In this document: positions 38,857 through 48,355 of the stretch, in pieces
Layout of the letters: every line of letters starts with the position of its first letter
Numbering within the stretch: position 1 is the first letter of the stretch
Assembly: GCF_027947535.2 (NCBI RefSeq)
Contig: NZ_JAAGKO020000002.1
Span: 1-64,000 of the forward strand
Source of the DNA: Streptantibioticus silvisoli
Lineage (GTDB): Bacteria; Actinomycetota; Actinomycetes; Streptomycetales; Streptomycetaceae
Length of the DNA: 64,000 bases
Direction: 5' to 3'
Made by a program: the position numbers and the translations under genes
The notes under the pieces: generated by a model
Database searches by the model: none
Told to the model about the DNA's origin: nothing
Seen by the model: only the letters and a program-made list of their open reading frames with translations

Positions 38857-39747
38857 ATGACCGCCACGCCATCACCCGCCCCGGCCGCCGGCGAACTGAT
38901 CCGGCGCCGTGAACTCGCCGATTTCCTGCGCAGCCGGCGGGAGCGGATCACCCCGGACCAGGTCGGCCTGCCCCCCGGACGCCGCCGGCGCACCCCGGGG
39001 CTGCGCCGCGAGGAGGTCGCCCAGCTCTCGGCGGTCGGGGTCACCTGGTACACGTGGCTGGAGCAGGCCCGCGACATCCAGGTGTCCGCCCAGGTCCTCG
39101 ACGCGGTCGCGCGGGCGCTGCTGCTCGACCGGAACGAGCGCGCCCACCTGTTCGTGCTCGCCGGGGTCCCGGACCCCTCGCCCAGCAAGGACTGCCCGTA
39201 CGTCACGCCGTCGCTGCTGGCGATGATGCGGCAGCTGGAACCGCTGCCCGCCTGTGTGATGAACAGCCGGTACGACATTCTCGCGTACAACCGCACGTAC
39301 GCCCATCTGGTCAGCGACCTCGACCAGGTCCCGGACGCCGACCGCAACCTGCTGTGGCTGGTCTTCACCCACCCCGACTGGCGCGAGGCGGTGGTGGACC
39401 GCGACGAGTTCACCCGCCGCTGCACCGCCCAGTTGCGCGCCGCGATGGCCGAGCACGTCGCGGAACCGGCGTGGAAGACGCTGGTCAAGCGGTTGCGCCA
39501 GACGTCGCAGGAGTTCGAGCAGCTGTGGGCGCGGCACGAGGTGGTCCGGCCCTCCAGCACGCCCAAGCGGTTCCTCAACGCCCGCGTCGGCCTGCTCAAC
39601 CTCCAGCACAGCAGCATGTGGCTGGGCCCGGGCAACGGCAGCCGCATGGTGGTCTACACCCCGCTCGACGACGAGGCCCGCACCCGCCTGGAGATCCTGC
39701 TGGCCGCCGTGCGGGCCGAACCGCCGCGGCTGACCGTCGCCGTGTGA
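38857..39747 (+). CDS. XRE-type regulator with MmyB-like ligand domain
   Basis: A 296-aa regulator. The N-terminal XRE helix-turn-helix includes GLRREEVAQLSAVGVTWYTWLEQARDIQVSAQVLDAVARALLLDRNERAHLFVLAG. The C-terminal MmyB-like domain (YDILAYNRTYAHLVSDL...NLLWLVFTHPDWRE...GNGSRMVVYTPLDDEARTRLEILL) is a ligand-binding PAS-like fold, in which related proteins bind fatty-acid-like ligands. In actinomycetes such regulators usually sit beside a divergent transporter or oxidoreductase they control, as here. The ATG at 38857 gives MTATPSPAPAAGELIRRREL. Confidence 0.92.
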   Translation: MTATPSPAPAAGELIRRRELADFLRSRRERITPDQVGLPPGRRRRTPGLRREEVAQLSAVGVTWYTWLEQARDIQVSAQVLDAVARALLLDRNERAHLFVLAGVPDPSPSKDCPYVTPSLLAMMRQLEPLPACVMNSRYDILAYNRTYAHLVSDLDQVPDADRNLLWLVFTHPDWREAVVDRDEFTRRCTAQLRAAMAEHVAEPAWKTLVKRLRQTSQEFEQLWARHEVVRPSSTPKRFLNARVGLLNLQHSSMWLGPGNGSRMVVYTPLDDEARTRLEILLAAVRAEPPRLTVAV

Positions 39748-39832
39748 CCCCGCCGTCCGGACCGCCGCGGCTGACCGCCGCCGTCCGAACCGCCGCCGTC
39801 CGAACCCCGCTGTCCGAACCGCCGCCGTCCCC
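39721..39832 (+). repeat. Repeat duplicating the 3' end of the XRE gene
   Basis: CCGCCGCGGCTGACCG, the codons for the last residues (PPRLT), occurs at 39721-39736 inside the gene and again at 39762-39777 after its stop codon. It is followed by several (GAA)CCGCCGCCGTCC copies up to about 39832. Confidence 0.75.
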
Positions 39833-39887
39833 TGGGGGACAATGGGGTCGCCAGCGCCGACCGTCGTCCCGAGGGAACACCACCGCC

Positions 39888-41018
39888 ATGCCGCACCTGC
39901 AGATCGGCCCGCACACCGTGACGCCGCCCGTCGTGCTCGCGCCGATGGCCGGGATCACCAACGCGCCGTTCCGCACCCTGTGCCGGGAGTTCGCCGGCGG
40001 CCGGGGGCTGTTCGTCTGCGAGATGATCACCACACGGGCGCTGGTGGAGCGCAACGACAAGACGATGCAGCTCATCCGGTTCGGCCCCGGCGAGCAGCCG
40101 CGCTCCATCCAGCTGTACGGCGTCGACCCCGGCACCGTCGGCAAGGCGGTGCGGATGATCGCCGACGAGGACCTCGCCGACCACATCGACCTCAACTTCG
40201 GCTGCCCGGTGCCCAAGGTCACCCGCAAGGGCGGCGGCTCGGCCCTGCCGTACAAGCGCCACCTGCTGCGCTCCATCCTGCGCGAGGCGGTCGGCAACGC
40301 CGACGGCCTGCCGGTGACCATCAAGATGCGCAAGGGCATCGACGACGACCACCTCACCTACCTCGACGCCGGCCGCATCGCCGTCGAGGAGGGCGTCACC
40401 GCGGTCGCCCTGCACGGCCGCACCGCCTCCCAGCACTACGGCGGCACCGCGGACTGGGAGGCGATCGCCCGGCTGAAGGAGGCGGTGCCGGAGATCCCGG
40501 TGCTGGGCAACGGCGACATCTGGAGCGCCGACGACGCGGTCCGCATGATGCGCGAGACCGGCTGCGACGGGGTGGTGGTCGGCCGCGGCTGCCTGGGCCG
40601 CCCCTGGCTCTTCGGCGACCTGGTCAACGTCTTCGCCGGCTCGCCCGAGCGCACCCGCCCGACGCTGCGCCAGGTCGCGGTGGTCATGCGCCGGCACGCC
40701 GAACTGCTGGGGGAGTGGCTGGAGGACGAGGCGCGCGGCGTCATCGACTTCCGCAAGCACGTCGCCTGGTACACCAAGGGCTTCGCCATCGGCTCGCAGG
40801 CCCGCCGCGACCTGGCGATGGCCTCCTCGCTGGCCGCGCTGGACGAGCTGCTCGCCGGCCTCGACCTCGACCAGCCGTGGCCGGCCGGCGCCGAGGGCCC
40901 GCGCGGCCGCACCGCCGGCGCCAAGCGCGTCGTGCTGCCCGACAACTGGCTGGCCGACCCGTGGGACGTCACCGCCGCCGTCACCGCCGAGGCCGAGTCC
41001 GACACCTCGGGCGGCTGA
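39888..41018 (+). CDS. dusB: tRNA-dihydrouridine synthase (DusB type)
   Basis: A flavoenzyme that reduces uridine to dihydrouridine in tRNA D-loops. The 376-aa protein has the FMN TIM barrel (VVLAPMAGITNAPFRTLC), the catalytic Cys106 in NFGCPVPKV, the FMN-binding VTIKMRKG and GNGDIWSADDA, and the RGCLGRPWLFGD phosphate loop. The C-terminal helical domain includes HAELLGEWLEDEARGVIDFRKHVAWYTKG. The ATG at 39888 is taken (GAGGGA upstream). No close gene follows. Confidence 0.94.
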   Translation: MPHLQIGPHTVTPPVVLAPMAGITNAPFRTLCREFAGGRGLFVCEMITTRALVERNDKTMQLIRFGPGEQPRSIQLYGVDPGTVGKAVRMIADEDLADHIDLNFGCPVPKVTRKGGGSALPYKRHLLRSILREAVGNADGLPVTIKMRKGIDDDHLTYLDAGRIAVEEGVTAVALHGRTASQHYGGTADWEAIARLKEAVPEIPVLGNGDIWSADDAVRMMRETGCDGVVVGRGCLGRPWLFGDLVNVFAGSPERTRPTLRQVAVVMRRHAELLGEWLEDEARGVIDFRKHVAWYTKGFAIGSQARRDLAMASSLAALDELLAGLDLDQPWPAGAEGPRGRTAGAKRVVLPDNWLADPWDVTAAVTAEAESDTSGG

Positions 41019-41447
41019 TGCCCGCCGTCCGCCAGGTGAGACGGACCGGTCCGGCGGCCGGGTGATTCATGCCACGTTTGAATGACGCCGCGCTCATCCG
41101 AGCGGTGGTGTCCGCCGCGCTGCGCCTGCACTGCGTGCCGTCATCTCTCCAATGCGTGGCACTCGGTGTCGGCCCGCTGGGTTCACGGTCTCAAGAATGC
41201 GTCACGTTGGGTAGCCGAAATGGCCGCTCGGTTGTCCTGGTATCCGCTCATGTGTTGAAGACTTGAAGGTGGACCGCCGCCGCCCGCCCGGCCCGCGACG
41301 CGTCCGCCGACGGCGCGAGACGCTGCCGGCCCCCGGGCAGACGAGTGGTTGCGGCCACCTGACGTGCGGTGGGAGGTTCTGCGACCCCTCGCGGCTGGGT
41401 ACGCTCCCGGCCAGCAAGTCACTTCCCGGTCGCGAGGAGTTCGCCCC
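41019..41447. other. 429-bp gap before ppdK, mostly unexplained
   Basis: A region of lower GC than its neighbours separates dusB and ppdK, probably with the ppdK promoter. A 65-codon ATG ORF (41069-41266) is open but has mixed third positions unlike genes here, so it is not called. TTGTCC near 41233 could be a -35. No convincing structure was recognised. Confidence 0.6.
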
Positions 41448-44147
41448 GTGTCGGATCAGGAAACACCGCAGAAATTCGTCTACGACTTCACTGAGGGCAA
41501 CAAGGACCTCAAGGACCTCCTGGGGGGCAAGGGCGCCAACCTCGCGGAGATGACCAACCTCGGTCTGCCCGTCCCGCCCGGCTTCACCATCACGACGGAC
41601 GCCTGCAAGGTCTATCTGCGGTCCGGCGCGGAACCGGCGGCGCTGCGCGAGCAGGTCGGCGCGCACCTGGACGCCCTCCAGGAGCGGATGGGCAAGCGGC
41701 TCGGCCAGCCCGGCGACCCGCTGCTGGTCTCGGTCCGCTCCGGCGCGAAGTTCTCCATGCCCGGGATGATGGACACCGTCCTGAACGTCGGCCTGTCCGA
41801 CGCCTGCGTCGAGGGACTGGCCGCGCAGGCCGGCGACGAGCGCTTCGCCTGGGACTCCTACCGCCGGCTGATCCAGATGTTCGGCGCGACCGTGCTGGGC
41901 GTGGCCGCCGAACGGTTCGACGACGCGCTGGAGCAGGCCAAGGCCGAGGCCGGCGCGGTCAACGACGTCGACCTCGACGCCGGGCACCTGCGCGACCTGG
42001 TCGCCGTCTACCACGACATCGTGCGCCTCGACGCCGGGCGCGACTTCCCGCAGGACCCGCGCGAGCAGCTGGACCTGGCGGTCCGCGCGGTCTTCGACTC
42101 GTGGAACACCGAGCGCGCCAAGCTCTACCGCCGCCAGGAACGCATCCCCGGCGACCTGGGCACCGCCGTCAACATCTGCTCGATGGTCTTCGGCAACCTC
42201 GGCCCGGACTCCGGCACCGGCGTGGCGTTCACCCGCGACCCGGCCAGCGGCCAGCAGGGCGTCTACGGCGACTACCTGCAGAACGCGCAGGGCGAGGACG
42301 TGGTGGCCGGCATCCGCAACACCGTGCCGCTCGCCGACCTGGCCGGCCTCGACCAGAAGTCATACGACGAGCTGATGAGCATCATGGAAACCCTGGAGAC
42401 CCACTACCGGGACCTGTGCGACATCGAGTTCACCATCGAGCGCGGCACCTTGTGGATGCTGCAGACCCGGGTCGGCAAGCGCACCGCGGCCGCCGCGTTC
42501 CGCATCGCCACCCAGCTCGTCGACCAGGGCCTGATCGACGAGGCCGAGGCGCTCCAGCGGGTCAACGGCGCGCAGCTGGCGCAGCTGATGTTCCCGCGGT
42601 TCGCCGACAAGGTCACCGCCGACCGCCTCGGCCGCGGCATCGCCGCCTCGCCGGGCGCCGCGGTCGGCAAGGCGGTCTTCGACTCCTACACCGCGGTGAA
42701 GTGGTCGCGCTCGGGCGAGAAGGTCATCCTCATCCGCCGTGAGACCAACCCCGACGACCTCAACGGCATGATCGCCGCCGAAGGCATCCTCACCAGCCGC
42801 GGCGGCAAGACCTCGCACGCCGCCGTGGTGGCCCGCGGCATGGGCAAGACCTGCGTGTGCGGCGCCGAGGAGCTGGAGGTCGACACCAAGCGGCGCCGGA
42901 TGACCGCGCCGGGCGGCGTGGTCGTCGAGGAGGGCGACACCGTCTCCATCGACGGCTCCACCGGCAAGGTCTACCTCGGTGAGGTACCGGTCGTGCCGTC
43001 ACCGGTCGTGGAGTACTTCGAGGGCCGCACGCACGCCGGCGCCGACGACGCCGGCGAACTGGTCAAGGCGGTGCACCGGATGATGGCCTACGCCGACCGG
43101 ATGCGCCGGCTGCGGGTGCGGGCCAACGCCGACAACGCCGAGGACGCCGCGCGGGCCCGCCGGTTCGGCGCCCAGGGCATCGGGCTGTGCCGCACCGAGC
43201 ACATGTTCCTCGGCGAGCGCCGCGAACTGGTCGAACGCCTCATCCTCGCCGACACCGACGAGGAGCGGACCGCCTCGCTGGAGGCCCTGCTGCCGCAGCA
43301 GCGCGACGACTTCGTCGACCTGTTCGAGGCGATGGACGGCCTGCCGGTCACCGTGCGGCTGCTCGACCCGCCGCTGCACGAGTTCCTGCCGGACATCACC
43401 GAGCTGTCGGTGCGGGTGGCGCTCGCCGAGTCGCGCGAGGACTCCAACGAGAACGATCTGCGGCTGCTCCAGGCCGTGCACCGGCTGCACGAGCAGAACC
43501 CGATGCTGGGGCTGCGCGGCGTGCGGCTCGGGCTGGTGATCCCGGGACTGTTCACCATGCAGGTGCGGGCCATCGCCGAGGCCGCCGCAGCGCGCCGGGC
43601 GGCCGGCGGGGACCCGCGCGCGGAAATCATGATCCCGCTGGTGGGCACCGTGCAGGAGCTGGAACTCGTCCGCGACGAGGCCGAACAGGTCATCGCCCAG
43701 GTGCAGAAGCGCCACGACGTCGACCTGCACCTGGCACTCGGCACCATGATCGAACTGCCGCGCGCCGCGCTGACCGCCGGTCAGATCGCCGAGGCCGCCG
43801 AGTTCTTCTCGTTCGGCACCAACGACCTGACCCAGACGGTGTGGGGCTTCTCCCGCGACGACGTGGAGGCCAGCTTCTTCACCGCCTACCTGGAGAAGGG
43901 CATCTTCGGCGTCAGCCCGTTCGAGACCATCGACCGCGACGGGGTCGGCGCCCTGGTGGAACGCGCCTGCCGCGAGGGCCGCGCCACCCGCCCCGACCTC
44001 AAGCTCGGCGTCTGCGGCGAGCACGGCGGCGACCCGGAGTCCGTGCACTTCTTCCACGCGGTCGGCCTGGACTACGTCTCCTGCTCGCCGTTCCGCATCC
44101 CCGTCGCCCGCCTCGAAGCCGGCCGGGCCGCGGCGGCGGGCACCTGA
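41448..44147 (+). CDS. ppdK: Pyruvate, phosphate dikinase
   Basis: The enzyme interconverts pyruvate, ATP and Pi with phosphoenolpyruvate, AMP and PPi, linking glycolysis and gluconeogenesis. The 899-aa protein has the N-terminal nucleotide-binding part (YDFTEGNKDLKDLLGGKGANLAEM, LVSVRSGAKFSMPGMMDTVLN). The phosphohistidine is His457 in SRGGKTSHAAVVARGMGKTCVCG. The C-terminal PEP/pyruvate TIM barrel has the acid-base Cys856 in LGVCGEHGGDP. The GTG at 41448 has GAGGAG at 41434-41439. Spacing of catalytic residues matches the family. Confidence 0.96.
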   Translation: MSDQETPQKFVYDFTEGNKDLKDLLGGKGANLAEMTNLGLPVPPGFTITTDACKVYLRSGAEPAALREQVGAHLDALQERMGKRLGQPGDPLLVSVRSGAKFSMPGMMDTVLNVGLSDACVEGLAAQAGDERFAWDSYRRLIQMFGATVLGVAAERFDDALEQAKAEAGAVNDVDLDAGHLRDLVAVYHDIVRLDAGRDFPQDPREQLDLAVRAVFDSWNTERAKLYRRQERIPGDLGTAVNICSMVFGNLGPDSGTGVAFTRDPASGQQGVYGDYLQNAQGEDVVAGIRNTVPLADLAGLDQKSYDELMSIMETLETHYRDLCDIEFTIERGTLWMLQTRVGKRTAAAAFRIATQLVDQGLIDEAEALQRVNGAQLAQLMFPRFADKVTADRLGRGIAASPGAAVGKAVFDSYTAVKWSRSGEKVILIRRETNPDDLNGMIAAEGILTSRGGKTSHAAVVARGMGKTCVCGAEELEVDTKRRRMTAPGGVVVEEGDTVSIDGSTGKVYLGEVPVVPSPVVEYFEGRTHAGADDAGELVKAVHRMMAYADRMRRLRVRANADNAEDAARARRFGAQGIGLCRTEHMFLGERRELVERLILADTDEERTASLEALLPQQRDDFVDLFEAMDGLPVTVRLLDPPLHEFLPDITELSVRVALAESREDSNENDLRLLQAVHRLHEQNPMLGLRGVRLGLVIPGLFTMQVRAIAEAAAARRAAGGDPRAEIMIPLVGTVQELELVRDEAEQVIAQVQKRHDVDLHLALGTMIELPRAALTAGQIAEAAEFFSFGTNDLTQTVWGFSRDDVEASFFTAYLEKGIFGVSPFETIDRDGVGALVERACREGRATRPDLKLGVCGEHGGDPESVHFFHAVGLDYVSCSPFRIPVARLEAGRAAAAGT

Positions 44148-44214
44148 TCCACCACCGGTAACACCCTCACCGGGAGCGGCGCTTCGTGCGGGAGCCGCCG
44201 CCCCCACCCCGCGC

Positions 44215-44244
44215 GGGGCCCGCCGGAAGCCACCGGCGTGCCCC
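44215..44244. terminator. Hairpin between convergent ppdK and SDR genes
   Basis: GGGGCCCGCCGG (44215-44226) pairs with CCGGCGTGCCCC (44233-44244) with one mismatch, around a six-base loop. It lies between the two stop codons and can serve both directions. Confidence 0.7.
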
Positions 44245-44262
44245 CCGCGGCCGTGTCACCGC

Positions 44263-45189
44263 TCAGCCCGCCGCCAGGCCCTCGAAGCCGACGCCGGTCA
44301 TGGTCTGCGACGCGGTCCACAGCCGTTCGGCGGCGGCGTCGTCCCGGGTCCAGGGGGCCCGCCAGGAGCGCGCCGGGGCGCCGCGCCAGCCCTGCAGGCG
44401 GGGTCCGACGAAGTCGTCGGGGCGCACCCCGGCAGCGGTGGCGGCGTACAGCGTCGGCAGGGCGCCGGCGGCGGCCGGCTGGGCGACCAGGCGGTTGCTG
44501 ATCCGGCCCAGCCGCACCAGCAGCGCGCGGTTCTCCGGGGCGGCGCCGGCCGCGATCAGGTTGGTGTCGGCGTAGCCGGGGTGCGCGGCGGCCGCGACCA
44601 CCGTGGAGCCGGCCGCGGCCAGCCGCCGCGACAGCTCGTGGGTGAACAGCAGGTTCGCCGTCTTCGACCGGCCGTAGGCGATCCACCGCCGGTAGCCGTG
44701 CTCGCTGTTGAGGTCGCCGGGGTCGATGTCGGCCAGCGCGTGCAGCGCGCTGGAGACGGTCACCACCCGGGCGCCCGCGGTCGCCAGCAGCTTCGGCAGC
44801 AGCAGCCCGGTCAGCGCGAAGTGCCCGAGGTGGTTGACGCCGAACTGCGTCTCGAAACCGTCGGCGGTCCTGCCGTACGGCACGCCCATGACACCGGCGT
44901 TGTTGACCAGCAGGTCGAGCCGGTCGCCCTCGAAGTCGCCGGCGAAGTCCCGCACCGACGTCAGGTCCGACAGGTCCAGGTGCCGGTACGCCGTCCGGGC
45001 GCCGGGCACCTCGGCGCGCAGCCGCTCCGCCGCCGCCTGGCCGCGCCGCTCACTGCGGCAGGCCAGCAGCACGCGGGCACCGCGCCGGGCCAGGCCGCGC
45101 GCCGCGCAGTAGCCGATACCGCTGTTGGCGCCGGTGACCACGGCCGTGCGGCCGCTCTGGTCCGGGATATCGGTCTCGTTCCAGCCCAT
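44263..45189 (-). CDS. SDR oxidoreductase (retinol-dehydrogenase/protochlorophyllide-reductase-like)
   Basis: A 308-aa short-chain dehydrogenase. TGANSGIG is at residues 19-26, LLVNNAG is the NNAG motif, VSSALH supplies the catalytic Ser and YGRSK the catalytic Tyr-Lys pair. The CRSERR segment after β2 favours NADPH. Long C-terminal part (DDFVGPRLQGWRG...) is typical of the branch often annotated as light-dependent protochlorophyllide reductase-like, which in actinomycetes has varied unknown substrates. It stands alone and converges with ppdK. Confidence 0.9.
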   Translation of the reverse strand: MGWNETDIPDQSGRTAVVTGANSGIGYCAARGLARRGARVLLACRSERRGQAAAERLRAEVPGARTAYRHLDLSDLTSVRDFAGDFEGDRLDLLVNNAGVMGVPYGRTADGFETQFGVNHLGHFALTGLLLPKLLATAGARVVTVSSALHALADIDPGDLNSEHGYRRWIAYGRSKTANLLFTHELSRRLAAAGSTVVAAAAHPGYADTNLIAAGAAPENRALLVRLGRISNRLVAQPAAAGALPTLYAATAAGVRPDDFVGPRLQGWRGAPARSWRAPWTRDDAAAERLWTASQTMTGVGFEGLAAG

Positions 45190-45290
45190 CAGGCCTGCCG
45201 TCCCTCACGTCGTGGACGCGGCGTCGCGCGCCGCGCCGTCCCGGACCGCCCGCCCGGCGGACGGAACGGCACAGCATAGGCGCCGTCCGC

Positions 45291-46127
45291 TCAGTCGTCG
45301 ATGCCGGAACGCTCCACCCCGGCGACCAGGTGCCGTTGCAGCACCACGAAGACGATCACCAGGGGCAGGATCGACACCGCGGCGGCGACGAACAGTTCGT
45401 GCAGGTTGACCGCCTGCGCGTCGGTGAAGGTCGACAGGGCCACCTGCACCGTCCACGCCGACTCGTCCTGACCGATGACCAGCGGCCACAGGAAGGAGTT
45501 CCACGAGCCGATGAAGACGATCGCGCCGACCGCGGCGAACACCGCCCGGGAGTTGGGCACCACGATCCGCCAGTAGGTACGCCAGTACCCCAGCCCGTCC
45601 ACCCGCGCCGCGTCCTCCAGCTCGGGCGGGAAGCCCAGGAAGTACTGCCGGAACAAGAACGCGGCGAACGCGCTGAACAGCGTGGGGATCACCAGGCCGC
45701 GCAGCGTGGAGACCCAGCCCAGCGAGGAGACCAGCACGAAGCTGGGCACGAAGGTGACCGCCGAGGGGATCATCAGCGACCCGAGGATCGCGTAGAAGAC
45801 ATGATTGGCGTACTTGTACGGGATGCGGGCCAGCCCGTACCCGGCCAGCGACGCCAGGAACAGCGTGCCGACGGTGGTGAGCACCGCGATCCGCGCCGAG
45901 TTCCACAGCGAGTGCAGCATCGGCACCGACGGGTCGTCGAACAGCTCCCGCACGTTGCCCCAGTGCAGGCTGTGCGGGAAGAACGACCAGCCCGGCGCGG
46001 TGATGTCGGCCTCGGTCGACAGGCCGTCGCGCACCAGCAGGTAGAACGGGACGAGGAAGAGCACCGCCAGCGCCACCAGCACCACGGCACGCAGTGCGCG
46101 GCCGAACCTGGCCAGACCCGGTTCCAT
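45291..46127 (-). CDS. Carbohydrate ABC transporter permease (second, MalG-like)
   Basis: A 278-aa inner-membrane permease of the CUT1 family with six helices. The EAA-type loop that contacts the ATPase is PELEDAARVDGLGYWRTYWRIVVPNS. Its ATG at 46127 shares one base with the stop codon of the upstream permease gene (TGATG), and GGAGG precedes it, so translation is coupled. It is the last gene of the operon. Confidence 0.93.
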   Translation of the reverse strand: MEPGLARFGRALRAVVLVALAVLFLVPFYLLVRDGLSTEADITAPGWSFFPHSLHWGNVRELFDDPSVPMLHSLWNSARIAVLTTVGTLFLASLAGYGLARIPYKYANHVFYAILGSLMIPSAVTFVPSFVLVSSLGWVSTLRGLVIPTLFSAFAAFLFRQYFLGFPPELEDAARVDGLGYWRTYWRIVVPNSRAVFAAVGAIVFIGSWNSFLWPLVIGQDESAWTVQVALSTFTDAQAVNLHELFVAAAVSILPLVIVFVVLQRHLVAGVERSGIDD

Positions 46128-47041
46128 CACGCCTCCTTCCGGCCGAGGCCGAACCAGCGGGCCTGCGCCACGGTCACGATGGCGATGATCAGCGCCAGCA
46201 CCACCGCGCCCGCGCTCCCCACCCCCAGCTGCTGCCCCTGGCCCAGCGCCACGTAGTACAGGTACACCAGCGGCGGCCGGGCGTACGGCGGATAGCCGTT
46301 GGCCGTCGACAGCAGGTTGTAGAACTCGTCGAACGCCTGGAAGGCGTTGATCACCAGCAGCAGCACCACCGCCACCGACGTCGCCCGCAGCTGCGGGAAC
46401 GTGATGTACCGGAAGGTCTGCCAGCCCGGCCGGGCCCCGTCGACCGCGGCCGCCTCGTACAGCGCCCGCGGGATGCGCTGGAGCCCGGCGAGCAGCAGCA
46501 CCATGTAGAAACCGGCCTGGAGCCACAGCCGTACGGTGACGATGACCAGCCAGTACCACGGCGGATGCGTGGTCGACAGCCACGCCACCGGGTCGGCGCC
46601 GAACCAGCGCAGCACGGTGTTGGCCAGCCCGAACCGCACCCCGTTGAAGATCGACATCTTCCAGATCAGCGACGCCACCACGTAGCTGCACGCGGTCGGC
46701 AGGAAGAACACCGAGCGGAAGAACGCCCGGGCGAACCGCAGCCGGTGCACCATCAGCGCCAGCCCCAGCGACAGCGCGTAGGTGGCCGGCACGATGAACA
46801 GCGAGAAGACGGCGAACGTCAGCAGGCTGGAGGTGAACGCCGAATCCCCCAGCACCGTCGCGTAGTTCGACAGCCCCACGAAGTGCGTGGGGGTGACCGT
46901 GTTGCGGGCGTCGAAGAAGCTGAGGGTGATGCTCCACAGCAGCGGTACGTAGGTGAAGACGATCAGCCCGAGGACGAACGGGCCGGTGAAGATCCAGAAC
47001 CACAGGTTGCGCTTCTGCGGTCCGAGCAGCCGTGCGAGCAC
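46127..47041 (-). CDS. Carbohydrate ABC transporter permease (first, MalF-like)
   Basis: A 304-aa CUT1 permease. The N-terminal WFWIFTGPFVLGLIVFTYVPLLWSITLSFFDAR is typical, and the EAA loop is LYEAAAVDGARPGWQTFRYITFPQLR. The GTG at 47041 lies three bases downstream of the binding-protein stop codon. It pairs with the second permease to form the channel. Confidence 0.93.
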   Translation of the reverse strand: MLARLLGPQKRNLWFWIFTGPFVLGLIVFTYVPLLWSITLSFFDARNTVTPTHFVGLSNYATVLGDSAFTSSLLTFAVFSLFIVPATYALSLGLALMVHRLRFARAFFRSVFFLPTACSYVVASLIWKMSIFNGVRFGLANTVLRWFGADPVAWLSTTHPPWYWLVIVTVRLWLQAGFYMVLLLAGLQRIPRALYEAAAVDGARPGWQTFRYITFPQLRATSVAVVLLLVINAFQAFDEFYNLLSTANGYPPYARPPLVYLYYVALGQGQQLGVGSAGAVVLALIIAIVTVAQARWFGLGRKEA

Positions 47042-47044
47042 CCG

Positions 47045-48355
47045 TCAGCTCTGCTTCTGGACGCGCTTGAGCTCCGCCGCCGCCGTCGCGGCCGCCGCCT
47101 TGACCTGGGCGGCCGGCGAGGCGCCGTCCTTGATGATCCGGTTGGTGGCGTCCATCAGCGCCGACGTCGACGCGCTCGTCCACAGCAGCGGGTTGGCGTG
47201 CCCGTACTCGGTGGTCAGCCGCACCGCTTCGGCCGCAGCGCCGGTGCGCAGCTTCGCCGCCCGCTTGGCCAGCGAGATCCGCGCCGGGATGTGGAACCCG
47301 TAGGAGGTGGAGAAGTCCTCCTGGAAGTCGGTGCGGTCCACCCACAGCCACTTCACGAACGCCTTGCCGGCCGCGACGTGCTTGCTGCGCGCGCTGACCG
47401 CCGAGCCGTACGCGCCCACCGGCACCGCCGGCCGGCCGCTCGCGCCGTCCCGGGGGAAGGGCAGCACCCCGAAGTCGTCGCCGAGCGCCTTCTGCACCTG
47501 CGGCACCGCCCACAGGCCGCACCACTGCATGGCGGTCAGGCCCTGGGTGAACGCCGACGGGTCGGACCAGTCGGCGGGCGCGCCCAGCAGCAGCGACTTG
47601 TTCTTGTACAGGGTGTGCAGCTTGCCCAGCGCGGTGGCCGCCGCCGGGTCGTCGAAGCCCACCGTGCCCTGCGCGGTGACGAGTTCCAGGCCGGCCGCGA
47701 ACAGCGGGGTGCCGCCCATCACCCCGGCGCCGCCGTCGTTGCCCAGGAACAGGCCCTTGACGTCCTTGGTGGTCAGCCGGCCGGCCGCGTCGACGAGTTC
47801 GTCCAGGGTCTGCGGCGGGTTGACGCCGGCCTTCTTCAGCAGGCTCTTGCGGTAGAAGAGCATCTGCATGTCGATGACCTGCGGGACGGCCCAGACCTTG
47901 CCGTCGAAGATCTTCGGCGCCAGCACGGCCTGGTTGAAGTCGGACCGCACGGCCTCGATCTCGGCGGTCAGGTCGACGACCTGGCCGCCCTGGATCTGGT
48001 CCAGGGTGGGCCCGTTGACCTCGAAGACGTCCGGGCCGTTGGAGGTCAGCAGCGCGGCGGCGGTCTGCTGGTCGTAGTTGCCGGGCCGCCACTGCACGGT
48101 GACGTCGGCGGGCTTGTAGGCGGCGGCGTACCGCTTGACGGCCTGCTCGGTGCCGGCCTCGCCGTACTGGTGGTACCACTGCGACAGCGCCGGACCGCTG
48201 CCCGCGCCACCGCTTCCCCGGCCGGTGTTGGAACCGCAGGCGGTCAGCAGCCCGGCCGCGGCGAGACCACCGCCGGCGGCGAGCAGACCGCGGCGGCCGA
48301 GGTGGGGCAGGGGCAGCGAAGCGCGGTCGGACCGCGTGGACTCGGACATGGTCAT
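47045..48355 (-). CDS. ABC transporter sugar-binding lipoprotein
   Basis: A 436-aa extracellular solute-binding protein. The signal peptide has a twin-arginine-like GRRGLLAAGGG stretch and a lipobox LTAC, so the Cys near residue 40 is lipidated. The SBP_bac_1 fold continues with TVQWRPGNYDQQTAAALLTSNGPDVFEVNGP. First gene of a three-gene operon with no ATPase; in Streptomyces such systems share a multi-purpose ATPase (MsiK). The sugar is unknown and no regulator gene is adjacent. Two possible starts lie six bases apart (48355 and 48349). Confidence 0.93.
   Translation of the reverse strand: MTMSESTRSDRASLPLPHLGRRGLLAAGGGLAAAGLLTACGSNTGRGSGGAGSGPALSQWYHQYGEAGTEQAVKRYAAAYKPADVTVQWRPGNYDQQTAAALLTSNGPDVFEVNGPTLDQIQGGQVVDLTAEIEAVRSDFNQAVLAPKIFDGKVWAVPQVIDMQMLFYRKSLLKKAGVNPPQTLDELVDAAGRLTTKDVKGLFLGNDGGAGVMGGTPLFAAGLELVTAQGTVGFDDPAAATALGKLHTLYKNKSLLLGAPADWSDPSAFTQGLTAMQWCGLWAVPQVQKALGDDFGVLPFPRDGASGRPAVPVGAYGSAVSARSKHVAAGKAFVKWLWVDRTDFQEDFSTSYGFHIPARISLAKRAAKLRTGAAAEAVRLTTEYGHANPLLWTSASTSALMDATNRIIKDGASPAAQVKAAAATAAAELKRVQKQS

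Noticed and set aside
41069-41266. 65-residue ORF upstream of ppdK
   Set aside because: Third codon positions are mixed, unlike neighbouring genes, and no ribosome site is visible; it lies in the ppdK upstream region.
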